A stretch of 51,809 nt of DNA, from NCBI GenBank assembly GCA_026985095.1, contig JALSQW010000012.1, forward strand, positions 1 through 51,809. The letters run 5' to 3'. The first letter of the stretch is position 1. Every line of letters begins with the position of its first letter. A program made the translations under genes and the position numbers. Positions 43,522 through 51,809 of the stretch are shown piece by piece. A model generated the notes under the pieces. That model searched no databases. It was not told where the DNA came from and saw nothing but the letters and a program-made list of their open reading frames with translations. This stretch comes from Acidimicrobiia bacterium. GTDB lineage: Bacteria; Actinomycetota; Acidimicrobiia; Spongiisociales; UBA5794.

Positions 43522-45837
43522 TCAGTTCTCGCGGAGCGAGTACTCCAGCATCATGTCGGGGACCCGCGGCAGTTCCTGGCGGTTCCCTGCGCCACCGATC
43601 TGGTAGCAGGTGTAGGCGAACAGCCACGGGTCCGTGGCACTGCAGCGGATCGAGTTCGCGGTGGGGTTCAACGCGAACTCGAGCCGGAACCCAGGCTCGA
43701 CGTACTGCCGGACGGCGTTCCATGCCGACGCCGCCAGCCGGCGAGTGGCGTACGGGTCGGTGAAGTACTCGCCGGTGCCCAGCGCGTGGTCGGCGTCGAA
43801 CGAGAACGCCCCGCGCCAGCTCGCCATCCCCAGGGTCCGTCGGGTGCCGTTGTTGCGTTCGACGTTTCTGAGGGCGACGTCGTTGCAGGCGAAATCGACG
43901 CAGTGGGACATCGGGTTGCGGATGTCGAATCGATGATCGAAGTCGATCATGCCCAGGTTGACGACCGCCGGCGTCTCATCACGGCTGGCCCAGCGCTCGT
44001 AGTTGTTGGACGCGGGTCCGACGTTGAGCGACCTCGTTCGGTAGTCCCCCACCTGGTCGGAGAGTGCAGGCATCGAATAGCCGCACCCCGACGGGTTGAG
44101 CAGCACGTCGCCACCGTCGGAGGTGGCGAACGCTGCGCCGTAGTCGTTCTTGAACGAGGCGCTGAACTTCTCGTTCCCGGCGAGGTCGTAGACGGCGACG
44201 ATGAGCGTGTGGAACCTGGCGCAGACGCGCCGGTCGTGGGCAGAGTTGGAATGGATGACGAACCGGACCCAGAAGTTGCCGGTCATGTCCTTGAAGATGA
44301 ACTCCTTGAACCCGGCGTCGGGTTCGAGTTGGGGAACCCGGGCGGCGGTGTACTGGTACGGGATCTTGGGCGAACCGGGGATGAGGTCCGGGTTCGAGCC
44401 GTGTTCGTGACCGAAGGAGCACCAGTACACCGGGTCGATCTGGGGATGCCAGGTGCCGTACCGACGTCCATCGGGGCCCGTGGTCGTGTACAGATCGTGG
44501 ACCCAGGGAGGGCAGGTCGCGTTCGGGCGGGCCTCGTAGCCGTTCGGCGTCGGCGGCGCCGGCGATGGGCGGCCGTTCTCCTCGGCGAGGAGGACGAGGT
44601 ACATGCGCCGCCAGTCGCCCGAGACCTCGACGGTTCCCAGGCTCACGTCGCCGGCCGGATAGGCCTTCTCGTAGACGGTTCGGATGTCGCCATCGATGAT
44701 GACGGTGCCGCCGACGTCCCATCCCGACAGCCATGCCGCCGGGGGCTCGTCGTCCCTCCAGACGACGGCGACCCGGGCGGGTCGGTTCACGGTGAAATGC
44801 ATCCAGTCGTCACGCGGCCCGTAGTTGAGGAACTCCCATCGGGTGGACGGCGACAGTACGTCCCATCCTCCGTAGCGCCCGGGACTGTCGACGATGGCGG
44901 TGCGGTCGGGATCGGGTTCGATGTCGAGTCCCTTGCGGAAGCTCCGCGGCCAGTACTTCATGTCGCGGACCTCGATCTCGACACCCTCGGCCGTGTCGCG
45001 TTCGACGTGGTAGCGGGCGACCAACGTGCGGTCGGCGGCCGCGAGGGCGAATCCGCTCGGTGCGCGCCATCGGCCGGCGATCGGCAGCCATCCCTCGTTG
45101 CCGACCTGGAAGGACTCGTCGGCCCCACCCGACGAGTTCTCGTTCCTGAGGTAGAAGGTGCCGTTGGAGGGCCGGAAGACGCCGGGAGTGTCGATGCCGT
45201 CGCCGTCCCAGTCGCCTGCCACGTAGCGGTCCGCCGGATCGCCGAAGATCATGAGGACGTCGGCGGGTCCCGAGGTGTGCTCGTTCTTGAGGAACACCTC
45301 GCCGGTCGATGGTCGATGGAGACCGATCGTGTCGATGCCGTCGCCGTCGAAGTCGCCGACGAACGGCACGTCGGAAGGGTTACCGAAGACGTAGCTGTAG
45401 TCGGCTGGGCCGAGGGAACCGCCGTTGGGTCCGAGATGGTTGGAGATGTAGATCCGCTGCTCGGACGGGCGGTAGATGGAGACGGTGTCGATGCCGTCGC
45501 CGTCGAAGTCGCCGACGAGGGGCACGTCGGAGGGGTTCCCGAAGAAGTAGGTGATGTCGGCGACGCCTTGGATGTTGGTGTTGGTCAGATAGACGAATCC
45601 GTCGCTTCGGCGGAACAAGCCGGGCGTGTCCTCGCCGTTGCCGTCCCAGTCGCCCAGGAAGGGCGTGTCGGCCGGGTTCCCGAAGAAGAACGGCACGTTG
45701 TCACCCAGCTTCCATTGGCCTTGCTGGGGGTTGAACAGGCCGGGTTCGTCGGGTTCGGCGGCCAACGCCGCGGTACCCATGACGAGCGAGGTGATGAGGG
45801 CGGCACCCACCACGAACATGCGTCTCGAAGGTCTCAC
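43522..45837 (-). CDS. Secreted protein: N-terminal FG-GAP-like module plus unrecognised ~500-aa domain
   Basis: 771 residues from GTG 45837. An in-frame ATG at 45864 overlaps the -10 hexamer TACGAT, so it is probably upstream of the transcript; AAGGAAGG precedes the GTG by about 9 nt. A signal peptide (about 1-27) is followed by the shared module (about 31-258): GDWDGNGEDTPGLFRRSDG, GDFDGDGIDTVSIYRPSE, GDFDGDGIDTIGLHRPSTG, GDWDGDGIDTPGVFRPSNG and LPIAGRW. Residues about 265-771 match no family known to me. They include MHFTVNRPARVAVVW, WCSFGHEHGSNPDLIPG, FVIHSNSAHDRRVCARFH and several Cys residues (for example NPSGCGYSMP, HCVDFACND), hinting at an extracellular metal site or disulphides. It sits between glyA and the atp operon. 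Confidence 0.85.
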   Translation of the reverse strand: MRPSRRMFVVGAALITSLVMGTAALAAEPDEPGLFNPQQGQWKLGDNVPFFFGNPADTPFLGDWDGNGEDTPGLFRRSDGFVYLTNTNIQGVADITYFFGNPSDVPLVGDFDGDGIDTVSIYRPSEQRIYISNHLGPNGGSLGPADYSYVFGNPSDVPFVGDFDGDGIDTIGLHRPSTGEVFLKNEHTSGPADVLMIFGDPADRYVAGDWDGDGIDTPGVFRPSNGTFYLRNENSSGGADESFQVGNEGWLPIAGRWRAPSGFALAAADRTLVARYHVERDTAEGVEIEVRDMKYWPRSFRKGLDIEPDPDRTAIVDSPGRYGGWDVLSPSTRWEFLNYGPRDDWMHFTVNRPARVAVVWRDDEPPAAWLSGWDVGGTVIIDGDIRTVYEKAYPAGDVSLGTVEVSGDWRRMYLVLLAEENGRPSPAPPTPNGYEARPNATCPPWVHDLYTTTGPDGRRYGTWHPQIDPVYWCSFGHEHGSNPDLIPGSPKIPYQYTAARVPQLEPDAGFKEFIFKDMTGNFWVRFVIHSNSAHDRRVCARFHTLIVAVYDLAGNEKFSASFKNDYGAAFATSDGGDVLLNPSGCGYSMPALSDQVGDYRTRSLNVGPASNNYERWASRDETPAVVNLGMIDFDHRFDIRNPMSHCVDFACNDVALRNVERNNGTRRTLGMASWRGAFSFDADHALGTGEYFTDPYATRRLAASAWNAVRQYVEPGFRLEFALNPTANSIRCSATDPWLFAYTCYQIGGAGNRQELPRVPDMMLEYSLREN
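45064..45747 (-). repeat. FG-GAP-like module in the secreted protein between glyA and atp
   Basis: Residues about 31-258 with four blades and the LPIAG cap, in the same order as the phosphoesterase and M15 copies. It is N-terminal here, as in the phosphoesterase. Confidence 0.85.
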
Positions 45838-45862
45838 CGGTCGTCCTTCCTTCGGAACGCTC

Positions 45863-45868
45863 ATCGTA
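45863..45868 (-). promoter_or_regulatory. Putative -10 element of the secreted module protein gene
   Basis: TACGAT on the minus strand puts the transcript start near 45856, downstream of ATG 45864 and upstream of the AAGGAAGG ribosome binding site and GTG 45837. This decides the start codon. Confidence 0.5.
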
Positions 45869-45910
45869 TGGCAGGGCGCCGACGGCGTCGAGAACCAGAT
45901 CGGTGACTAT

Positions 45911-45937
45911 CCGCCGTTCCGCCCTACGGAACGGCGG
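45911..45937 (-). terminator. Strong hairpin terminator candidate after glyA
   Basis: CCGCCGTTCCG and CGGAACGGCGG form a perfect 11-bp stem with a 5-nt loop. It follows the glyA stop and the 36-bp repeats. No U tract is present, as is common for terminators in high-GC genomes. Confidence 0.6.
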
Positions 45938-45938
45938 G

Positions 45939-46062
45939 CCCCAACCCAGGGTTCACCACAACCTCCAGGGGTGTCCCCAACCCAGGGTTCACCACAACCT
46001 CCAGGGGTGTCCCCAACCCAGGGTTCGCCACGACCTCCAGGGGTGTCCCCAACCCAGGGTTC
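45939..46062. repeat. 36-bp tandem repeat, three copies plus a partial fourth
   Basis: Units at 45939-45974, 45975-46010 and 46011-46046, with 16 bases of a fourth to 46062. They are identical or differ by two bases. Each unit holds the near-palindrome AACCCAGGGTT, and each junction holds GGGG-TGT-CCCC, which can form a short hairpin. The array begins 7 nt after the glyA stop and ends beside the terminator hairpin. There are no spacers, so it is not a CRISPR array. Confidence 0.92.
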
Positions 46063-46069
46063 GGGGAGA

Positions 46070-47347
46070 TCAGGGACCGACGTAGCCGGGGAAGTCGCTG
46101 GGGTACGGAGGGAACGCGTCGAGGATCTCGTCGATCGTCTCGCGGAACTGCCCCAGTGCCTCGGGATCGGTGCGCTTTCGGAGGATCTCGACGATGAGGT
46201 TGCCGATCATCATCATCTGCTCCTGGCGCATCCCGGCGGTGGTCACCGCCGGGGTCCCGATCCGGATCCCCGAGGTGATGAAGGGTGAACGGGGATCGAA
46301 GGGGATCGCGTTGCGGTTCAGGGTGATCCCCATCTCGTCGAGCAGCGTCGCAGCTTCCTTCCCGGTGAGGTCCTTGTCGAAGCCGCGCAGATCGGCGAGG
46401 AACATGTGGTTCTCCGTCCCACCGGACACGACCCGGATGCCCCCCTCCGCGACGGTGTCGGCGAGGACCTTGGCGTTCCGCACCACCTGGGTGGCGTAGG
46501 TGGCGAACTCCGGCTCTCCCGCCAGTTTGAAGGCCAGGGCCTTGGCCGCGATCTGATGGTTGATCGGGCCACCTTGGGTGAACGGGAACACCGCCTTGTC
46601 GATCGCCTTGGCATGCTGGGCCTTCGCCAAGATGAGACCCCCGCGGGGGCCCCGAAGCGCCTTGTGGGTCGTGGCGGTGACGACATCGGCGTAGGGCACC
46701 GGGTTCGGATGGGCGCCTCCGGCGATCAGGCCGATGATGTGCGCCGCGTCGACCAGATAGATCGCGCCGACCTCGTCGGCGATGTCGCGGAAGGCCGCGA
46801 AGTCGGGGATCTGCGAGTAGGCCGAGTACCCCACCACGATCATCTTCGGACGGTGGGTCGCCGCCAGCTTGCGAACCTCCTCCATGTCGATCCGCTCGGT
46901 GTCGGGATCGACCCCGTAGGAGACGAAGTCGAACAGCCTCCCCGAGAAGGACACGGGCGAACCGTGGGTGAGGTGACCGCCTTGGTCGAGGCGCATCCCC
47001 AGGATCGTGTCGCCAGGTTCCAGGAACGAGAAGTACGCGGCCATGTTGGCCTGCGACCCCGAGTGGGGTTGGACGTTGGCATGTTCGGCGCCGAACAGCG
47101 ACTTCGCTCGATCGATGGCGAGGGACTCGATCTCGTCGACCACCGCGCATCCCTCGTAGTACCGGCGGCCCGGATAGCCCTCCGAGTACTTGTTGGCCAG
47201 AACGGATCCGGCGGCCTGCATCATGGCACGGGAGACGAAGTTCTCCGACGCGATGAGCTGGACGTGGCGTCGCTGACGGGTCACGTCCTGTTCGATCAAT
47301 CCGGCGAGGGTGGGGTCCACCTGCCCGAGCGGCGTCATGTCGGTCAT
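46070..47347 (-). CDS. glyA: Serine hydroxymethyltransferase
   Basis: 425 residues, full length. Diagnostic blocks are [56 protein letters not shown], the PLP lysine in [14 protein letters not shown], and [16 protein letters not shown]. It makes glycine and 5,10-methylene-THF from serine. A GAGGAGG ribosome binding site and a TACGCT -10 precede ATG 47347, so it has its own promoter although it follows the sua5 and membrane-protein genes on the same strand. Confidence 0.97.
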   Translation of the reverse strand: MTDMTPLGQVDPTLAGLIEQDVTRQRRHVQLIASENFVSRAMMQAAGSVLANKYSEGYPGRRYYEGCAVVDEIESLAIDRAKSLFGAEHANVQPHSGSQANMAAYFSFLEPGDTILGMRLDQGGHLTHGSPVSFSGRLFDFVSYGVDPDTERIDMEEVRKLAATHRPKMIVVGYSAYSQIPDFAAFRDIADEVGAIYLVDAAHIIGLIAGGAHPNPVPYADVVTATTHKALRGPRGGLILAKAQHAKAIDKAVFPFTQGGPINHQIAAKALAFKLAGEPEFATYATQVVRNAKVLADTVAEGGIRVVSGGTENHMFLADLRGFDKDLTGKEAATLLDEMGITLNRNAIPFDPRSPFITSGIRIGTPAVTTAGMRQEQMMMIGNLIVEILRKRTDPEALGQFRETIDEILDAFPPYPSDFPGYVGP

Positions 47348-47373
47348 CGCATCCTCCTCGAAGCGCGCCCGGC

Positions 47374-47379
47374 AGCGTA
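47374..47379 (-). promoter_or_regulatory. Putative -10 element of glyA
   Basis: TACGCT on the minus strand gives a predicted start near 47367 and a leader of about 20 nt containing GAGGAGG. Confidence 0.45.
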
Positions 47380-47408
47380 GCGGCTCGGGCGACCCGACAG
47401 CTCGGCGC

Positions 47409-47906
47409 TCAACCCGCCGCGGCGGAACGATCCGTCATGACGTCGGCGAAGCCGATAGCCGGTAGCGGCACGATGGGCGCCAGCAGCGCCCAGATCGTCG
47501 CGTCCACCACTGCGACGCCGAGCAGGACCACGGCGACGAACGCCAACGCCACGAGGCGAGTCGCCATGCGCGCCGGTTCGCCGACGGGAGGGATGGCCAG
47601 CAAGCCAGGCACGCCGAGCAAGGCGATCGGCATCAGGAACGCCACGGCGGCGTTGCCGGTGATGGTCCACAGCAGGAACAGGAACGCCCCACCGCCGAGC
47701 CCCAAGGAAGCCGCACGAACGCCGACCGCCAGCGGTTCGGGCGCCCCGCAGAGCCCGGCGAGGGCGAGCACCGCCCCGATCACTCCGAGGCCACCAACGA
47801 ACAACGCGCCCCCCGGAGCAGCCGGGACCACCGCCACGGCGAACCAGAACGTCACCGAGCCGATGAGGGTCGCCACGGCGATCCCGAGCCACGACCCTCG
47901 AGGCAC
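47409..47906 (-). CDS. Small polytopic membrane protein of unknown function
   Basis: 165 residues from GTG 47906, which immediately follows the sua5 stop. About five hydrophobic segments: [71 protein letters not shown] and [25 protein letters not shown]. The remaining loops are short. No family is recognised. Its tight spacing to sua5 suggests co-expression. A longer frame exists but would run through sua5. Confidence 0.72.
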   Translation of the reverse strand: MPRGSWLGIAVATLIGSVTFWFAVAVVPAAPGGALFVGGLGVIGAVLALAGLCGAPEPLAVGVRAASLGLGGGAFLFLLWTITGNAAVAFLMPIALLGVPGLLAIPPVGEPARMATRLVALAFVAVVLLGVAVVDATIWALLAPIVPLPAIGFADVMTDRSAAAG

Positions 47907-47907
47907 G

Positions 47908-48480
47908 TCAGGGACGAACGGGGCCGGAACGAAGGACCCGCTCGGTCGGCTCGGTGACGTCGACGACGGTCGATGCCTCACCGCCGGGCGCCTCGCCCGG
48001 GAGGTACACGGCGACGGCGTCGCCGAAGACCTCGCGTGCCTCCTCGACCGACGCGGCGACGGCCTGTCCCGAGACATTGGCGCTGGTGACCGCCAGCGGA
48101 CCGGTCCGACCCAACAGCTCGAGGGCGACACGGTGACGGGGGCAACGAAGTCCGACCGTGCGGCGTTCGCGATGGCCGATCCAGTCGGGGATCGACGGCA
48201 GTTTCGGGACCACGATGGTCAGTCCGCCGGGCCAGTGCGCCTCGGCGAGCTCGAGCGCCCGGTCCTCGAACACGCCGATCTGCTGGGCCTGGTCGAGATC
48301 GGCGACGAGGACGGCCAGCGGCTTGACGCCGGGGCGGCCCTTCAACTCGAACAACGTGGCCAGGGCATCCGGATCGAACGGGTCGGCAGCGAGACCGTAG
48401 AGGGTGTCGGTGGGGAGACCGACGATCGCTCCCGCGCGGATCGCCTCCACCGCGGCTTCGATGGCGGGTTCGTCGCTCAC
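47908..48480 (-). CDS. L-threonylcarbamoyladenylate synthase (Sua5/YwlC/YrdC family)
   Basis: 190 residues from GTG 48480, in a GTGA overlap with prmC; a GTG at 48519 is possible. YrdC-domain blocks are GAIVGLPTDTLYGLAADPFD, LFELKGRPGVKPLAVLV, HWPGGLTIVVP, TVGLRCPRH and GPLAVTSANVSGQ. It makes threonylcarbamoyl-AMP for the t6A37 modification of tRNAs reading ANN codons. It is the short YrdC form, without the Sua5 C-terminal domain. Its place after prmC is typical of actinobacteria. Confidence 0.93.
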   Translation of the reverse strand: MSDEPAIEAAVEAIRAGAIVGLPTDTLYGLAADPFDPDALATLFELKGRPGVKPLAVLVADLDQAQQIGVFEDRALELAEAHWPGGLTIVVPKLPSIPDWIGHRERRTVGLRCPRHRVALELLGRTGPLAVTSANVSGQAVAASVEEAREVFGDAVAVYLPGEAPGGEASTVVDVTEPTERVLRSGPVRP

Positions 48481-49316
48481 GACCTCGAATCTACCCGCCC
48501 TGCGGGCGTGTGTCTCCACACCACGAACCGTGGCCGCCCGGCGAGGTCGTCCCGCACCTCGGCCTCGCCGTCACCGAACGCCGCTGCTGCCGCCGCCGCT
48601 TGCGTCTCGCCGATCTCGCAGATCACGATCCCGCCCGGCCGGAGCCATCTCGGAGCCTCGGCGCCGATCCGACGGATGATCTCCGTGCCATCGTCTCCTG
48701 CGATCAGCGCCATCGCCGGCTCGTGCTCGCGGACCTCCGCCGGGAGTCCCGCGAACTCCGACGTGGCGACGTACGGGGGGTTGGCCACCAGCAGGTCCAC
48801 CGCCCCGCGGATCTCGGACGGCAAGGGCGCGAAGAGATCCCCGACGTGCACCGCGACGACGGCGTCGTTGGCGGCGGCGTTGACCGAAGCGACGTCGGCC
48901 GCATCCGCGGACAGCTCCGTGGCGTGCACCGTCGCCCGAGGGAACGCGCGGGCGAGCGCGATCGCCAATGCCCCACTCCCGGTGCACAGATCGACGATCA
49001 GCTCGGGAGAGCGATCGGCGAGCAGGGCAACGGCCAGCTCGAAGAGCTGTTCGGTTTCGGGTCGCGGCACGAGGACCCGAGGGTCGACCGACAGCACGAC
49101 CTCACCGAAGGGAACCGAGCCTTCGATGTACTGGAGGGGTTCGCCGGTCCGGCGGCGTCGGACCGCAGCAGCGAACCGCGCCCGCTGCTCGTCACTGAGG
49201 TCGACCCCGACGATCACCTCGGTCCGGGATCGACCCGTCGCGCTCATCATCAGACGCTCGACCTCGTGTCTGGGCAGATCACCGACGGACCCGATCAACT
49301 CGACGCTCGACGTCAT
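48477..49316 (-). CDS. prmC: Release factor glutamine methyltransferase
   Basis: 279 residues. An N-terminal helical region includes GEPLQYIEGSVPFGEVVLSVDPRVLVPRPETE, and the SAM domain has VDLCTGSGALAIALA (motif I) and the substrate-binding NPPYVA. It methylates the GGQ glutamine of release factors. It overlaps prfA by ATGA, its substrate's gene. Confidence 0.96.
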   Translation of the reverse strand: MTSSVELIGSVGDLPRHEVERLMMSATGRSRTEVIVGVDLSDEQRARFAAAVRRRRTGEPLQYIEGSVPFGEVVLSVDPRVLVPRPETEQLFELAVALLADRSPELIVDLCTGSGALAIALARAFPRATVHATELSADAADVASVNAAANDAVVAVHVGDLFAPLPSEIRGAVDLLVANPPYVATSEFAGLPAEVREHEPAMALIAGDDGTEIIRRIGAEAPRWLRPGGIVICEIGETQAAAAAAAFGDGEAEVRDDLAGRPRFVVWRHTPAGRVDSRS

Positions 49317-50389
49317 CGTGCGACGAGACGTCGCGCCGCTTCGTCGGCCATCAACGCCTCGTGGATCTCGTCGAGGTCCCCGTCGAGGATCTGGGCCAGG
49401 TTGTGCACGGTCAGCCCGATCCGATGATCCGTCACCCGGTTCTCCTTGAAGTTGTAGGTGCGGATCTTCTCCGCCCGCTCACCTGTACCCACCTGGGATC
49501 GTCGGGCCGATGCGCGCTCGCCGAGCTGTTGGTCGAGCTGGCGTTGGTAGAGCCTGGCTCGCAGGACGCGCATCGCCTTGAGCTTGTTCTGGAGTTGGGA
49601 CTTCTCGTCCTGGCACGACACGACGAGCCCGCTCGGCTTGTGGGTGATGCGCACCGCCGAGTCGGTCGTGTTGACGGACTGGCCTCCGGGCCCGGTGGAT
49701 CGGAACGTCTCGATCTCGAGATCGTTGTCGCTGATCTCGACCTCCACCGCCTCTGCCTCCGGGAGCACGGCGACGGTGGCGATCGAGGTGTGGATCCGAC
49801 CTTGCGACTCGGTCTTGGGGACCCGCTGGACCCGATGCGGACCCGCCTCGTACTTGAACCGGGAATAGGCCCCCTTGCCCTTGACGGCGAAGACCACTTC
49901 CTTGACGCCGCCGGTACCGAGCTCGGAGACCTCGATCGGCTCGACCGTCCAGCCGTGCCGTTCGGCGAAACGCTGGTACATGCGGTACAGGTCCGCCGCC
50001 CACAACGCCGCTTCGTCACCGCCGGCGGCCGCCCGGATCTCGACGATCACGTCCTTGTCGTCGTTGGGGTCCTTCGGGACGAGCTGGGCCCGCAGGCGTC
50101 GTTCCAGGCTCTCGAGCTCGGCCCGCTTGTCCTCGGCGACCTGTTCGAGGTAGGCCACCATCTCGGCGTCGGTCTCGGTCTCGGCCAGCTCGGCGGCTTC
50201 GGCAGCCTCCCGCTCGGCGTCGAGGAAGGCCCGATACGTCTCGACGATGGGTTTCAGCTCGGCGTGGCGAGCCGCGACGGGCCGGTAACGGCTCTGATCG
50301 GCCAGGACCGCCGGGTCGGCGAGTCGCGCAAGCACCTCCTCGTGCTCCTTCTCGAGCTGCACGAGCCGTTCCCTGAGCCGCTCATCCAT
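49313..50389 (-). CDS. prfA: Peptide chain release factor 1
   Basis: 358 residues. The GGQ loop is in STGPGGQSVNTTDSAVRITH, followed by SGLVVSCQDEKSQLQNK, which is the RF1 rather than RF2 pattern. The region REAGPHRVQRVP appears as YEAGPHRVQRVPKTESQGR. It overlaps the DUF1385 gene by 8 nt at its 5' end. Confidence 0.97.
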   Translation of the reverse strand: MDERLRERLVQLEKEHEEVLARLADPAVLADQSRYRPVAARHAELKPIVETYRAFLDAEREAAEAAELAETETDAEMVAYLEQVAEDKRAELESLERRLRAQLVPKDPNDDKDVIVEIRAAAGGDEAALWAADLYRMYQRFAERHGWTVEPIEVSELGTGGVKEVVFAVKGKGAYSRFKYEAGPHRVQRVPKTESQGRIHTSIATVAVLPEAEAVEVEISDNDLEIETFRSTGPGGQSVNTTDSAVRITHKPSGLVVSCQDEKSQLQNKLKAMRVLRARLYQRQLDQQLGERASARRSQVGTGERAEKIRTYNFKENRVTDHRIGLTVHNLAQILDGDLDEIHEALMADEAARRLVAR

Positions 50390-51314
50390 CGCTCATCTCC
50401 GCCGCCAACGCCCCCGGCGCCACCGGTCCGCGTTCGATGACCTCGACCTTGGCTTCGGGATCGAGTGCGGCCAGCAAGGAGGCCACGGCGACCTCCACCT
50501 GGTCGTCGGACGGTTCCTTGGTCGTGATGGCCTGGATCCAGATCCCGGGCCGAGACGCCCATGCGAGCCAACGATGGCCGGCCGCGGCGCGCAGGACCTC
50601 GTAGGAGATGCCTGCGATCACCGGGATGAGCACGATGCGGGCGCCGACCTGCCAGACGAAGGGCAACGGGGCGAGGCTGAGGAACACGACGAACGCCACC
50701 ATCGCCACGATGATGATGAACGACGTCCCGCAACGGGGATGGCGAGGGCTGTAGGCCTGGATGAAGCCGATGTCGAGCGGATCGCCGTTCTCGTACGCAT
50801 GGATGGTCTTGTGCTCCGCGCCGTGGTACTCGAAGACCCGAGCGATCTCGTCGGACCGGCCGATGAGCCAGATGTAGGCCACGACGAGGCCGATCCGGAT
50901 CGCCCCATCGATGAGGACGAACGCGAACCCCGAGTCGCCCACGAACCGCTTCAGGAAGTTCGCCGCGAAGGCGGGAGCGAGGACGAAGATCCCGACCGCG
51001 AGGGCGACCGCCAGGATCATCGTCCAGGCGATCTGGGTCTTGGTGATCTCCTCGTCCTCTTCGCCGGCGCGCTCGGCGGACCACGACAGCGCGCGGAACC
51101 CCAAGGTGAGGGATTCGCCGAGCACCATGATCCCTCGCAGGAACGGGATCCGGGCCAGCACCGATCGGCTCGACAGGGCCGGAAGCTCGTCGCAGGTGGC
51201 TTCGATGATCCCGTCGGGGCGGCGCACCGCGACGGCCCATGCCGTCGGGGCTCGCATCATGACGCCCTCGATGACGGCCTGACCGCCCACGCTGGGGGCG
51301 GGCGGACGGCTCAC
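50382..51314 (-). CDS. DUF1385 family membrane protein
   Basis: 310 residues from GTG 51314. The N-terminal VGGQAVIEGVMMRAPTAWAVAVRRPDG, the VFEYHGAEHKTIHAYENG block and PRHPRCGTSFIIIV are the family hallmarks. About four membrane spans are seen. The role is unknown; the gene commonly sits between rpmE and prfA. The AEHK and CGTS residues suggest a metal or redox site, unproven. Confidence 0.93.
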   Translation of the reverse strand: MSRPPAPSVGGQAVIEGVMMRAPTAWAVAVRRPDGIIEATCDELPALSSRSVLARIPFLRGIMVLGESLTLGFRALSWSAERAGEEDEEITKTQIAWTMILAVALAVGIFVLAPAFAANFLKRFVGDSGFAFVLIDGAIRIGLVVAYIWLIGRSDEIARVFEYHGAEHKTIHAYENGDPLDIGFIQAYSPRHPRCGTSFIIIVAMVAFVVFLSLAPLPFVWQVGARIVLIPVIAGISYEVLRAAAGHRWLAWASRPGIWIQAITTKEPSDDQVEVAVASLLAALDPEAKVEVIERGPVAPGALAAEMSDG

Positions 51315-51315
51315 A

Positions 51316-51540
51316 TCAGCTCTCCGACGTCGTCTGTTTGGACGTCTGACCGTACCGGCGCCGGAAGCGCTCGACGCGACCGCCGGAGTCCACCAGCTTC
51401 TGCTTTCCGGTGAAGAACGGATGGCATTCGTTGCACAGCTCCACGTGGAGCTCGGGCACGGTGGCGCGGGTGGTGAAGGTGTTGCCGCACGAGCACGTCA
51501 CGGTGCTCTCGACGTAGTCCGGATGGATGCCGGCTTTCAC
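51316..51540 (-). CDS. rpmE: Ribosomal protein bL31, zinc-binding form
   Basis: 74 residues from GTG 51540 with AGGAGA upstream. It begins [21 protein letters not shown] and includes CSC and CNEC, so all expected zinc-binding Cys are present, as in the housekeeping C+ paralogue. [23 protein letters not shown] is typical. Confidence 0.96.
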   Translation of the reverse strand: MKAGIHPDYVESTVTCSCGNTFTTRATVPELHVELCNECHPFFTGKQKLVDSGGRVERFRRRYGQTSKQTTSES

Positions 51541-51568
51541 GATGCGTTCTCCTGTTCGTGGTCCTGGA

Positions 51569-51574
51569 ACTGTA
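51569..51574 (-). promoter_or_regulatory. Possible -10 element upstream of rpmE
   Basis: TACAGT on the minus strand lies between the rho stop and the rpmE ribosome binding site, suggesting that rpmE can be transcribed independently of rho. No clear -35 was found. Confidence 0.3.
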
Positions 51575-51580
51575 GCGAGG

Positions 51581-51809
51581 TCACTGACCGCTCTTGGCGA
51601 CGGTCTCGAGGAACTCGGCGTTCGACTTGGTCGTCTTGAGGCGGTCGATCAGCAGCTCCAGCGCGGCGCCGGGCTCGAGGGCCAGCAGGACTCGGCGGAG
51701 CTTCCACACCTCGGCCAGCTCCCTCCGATCGAACAGCAGCTCCTCTCGCCGTGTTCCCGACGCCTCGATGTCGATCGCCGGGTAGATGCGCTTGTCGGCG
51801 AGCTTCCGG
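51581..51809 (-). CDS. rho: Transcription termination factor Rho, C-terminal fragment (continues past right edge)
   Basis: About 75 codons are visible ending at TGA 51581-51583. The peptide [20 protein letters not shown], then [37 protein letters not shown], matches the conserved C-terminus of the RecA-like ATPase domain of Rho. The upstream part lies outside the window. Confidence 0.93.
   Translation of the reverse strand, partial: RKLADKRIYPAIDIEASGTRREELLFDRRELAEVWKLRRVLLALEPGAALELLIDRLKTTKSNAEFLETVAKSGQ

Noticed and set aside
45939-46062. CRISPR array
   Set aside because: The 36-bp units are directly joined with no variable spacers, and no cas genes are near.
45903-46085. Small protein encoded by the 36-bp repeats
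   Set aside because: The short plus-strand frame only reads the repeats; it has no ribosome binding site or known match and overlaps the glyA end.

Overview
The window is high-GC DNA (roughly 70% by eye) with tightly packed genes, many GTG starts and frequent 1-4 nt start/stop overlaps. The right third carries rho-rpmE-(DUF1385)-prfA-prmC-sua5-(membrane protein)-glyA followed by a complete F1Fo ATP synthase operon, all on the minus strand. The rho/rpmE/prfA/prmC/sua5/atp neighbourhood is characteristic of Actinobacteriota. The -10-like hexamers of the form TAnnnT close to start codons and the secreted proteins with 'NPGDV...GDWDCDG' repeats suggest an uncultured or marine lineage such as Acidimicrobiia; the class is an inference.

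Region 1 (1-35.1 kb) is a large surface-polysaccharide locus. In order it holds: a secreted GH26-like protein (runs off the left edge); a class II aldolase; a Wzy-type polymerase/ligase and a Wzx-type flippase; two GT2 glycosyltransferases; a plus-strand nucleotide-sugar operon (UDP-GlcNAc 2-epimerase, LegB-like 4,6-dehydratase, sugar-1-phosphate nucleotidyltransferase, SDR reductase) that ends in a 1180-aa methyltransferase/coiled-coil/GT2/GT4 fusion; a minus-strand operon wzm-wzt-rmlC-rmlB-rmlA-rmlD-GT for dTDP-L-rhamnose synthesis and ABC export; a polytopic membrane protein; and a series of GT4 genes ending at a polyprenyl-phosphate sugar-1-phosphate transferase. The sugar transferase would load the first sugar on a lipid carrier, the glycosyltransferases would extend it, and Wzx/Wzy and/or Wzm/Wzt would export and polymerise the product.

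Region 2 (35.1-36.1 kb) has two small plus-strand genes, a HIT-family protein and an SRPBCC protein. Region 3 (36.1-51.8 kb) is the housekeeping block: atpC-D-G-A-H-F-E-B plus two small membrane genes of the AtpI/AtpZ type, a second secreted repeat protein, glyA, and the translation-termination genes.

The most unusual feature is a shared secreted module of about 210-250 residues, made of four or five FG-GAP-like blades in a fixed order. Three complete copies and one copy cut by the window edge are each joined to a different second domain: GH26-like, calcineurin-like phosphoesterase, M15-type peptidase, and an unrecognised domain. Two of these genes sit inside glycosyltransferase operons. This looks like a surface-display or glycan-association system with exchangeable partner domains. 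Other notable items are a Glu-to-Gln change at the expected GH26 nucleophile, a partial legionaminate-like sugar set without the later enzymes, a 36-bp tandem repeat with a strong hairpin after glyA, and several starts that look leaderless. No tRNA, rRNA, insertion sequence or CRISPR array was seen. No gap without a gene exceeds 300 bases; the largest (45838-46069) holds the 36-bp repeats and the hairpin.
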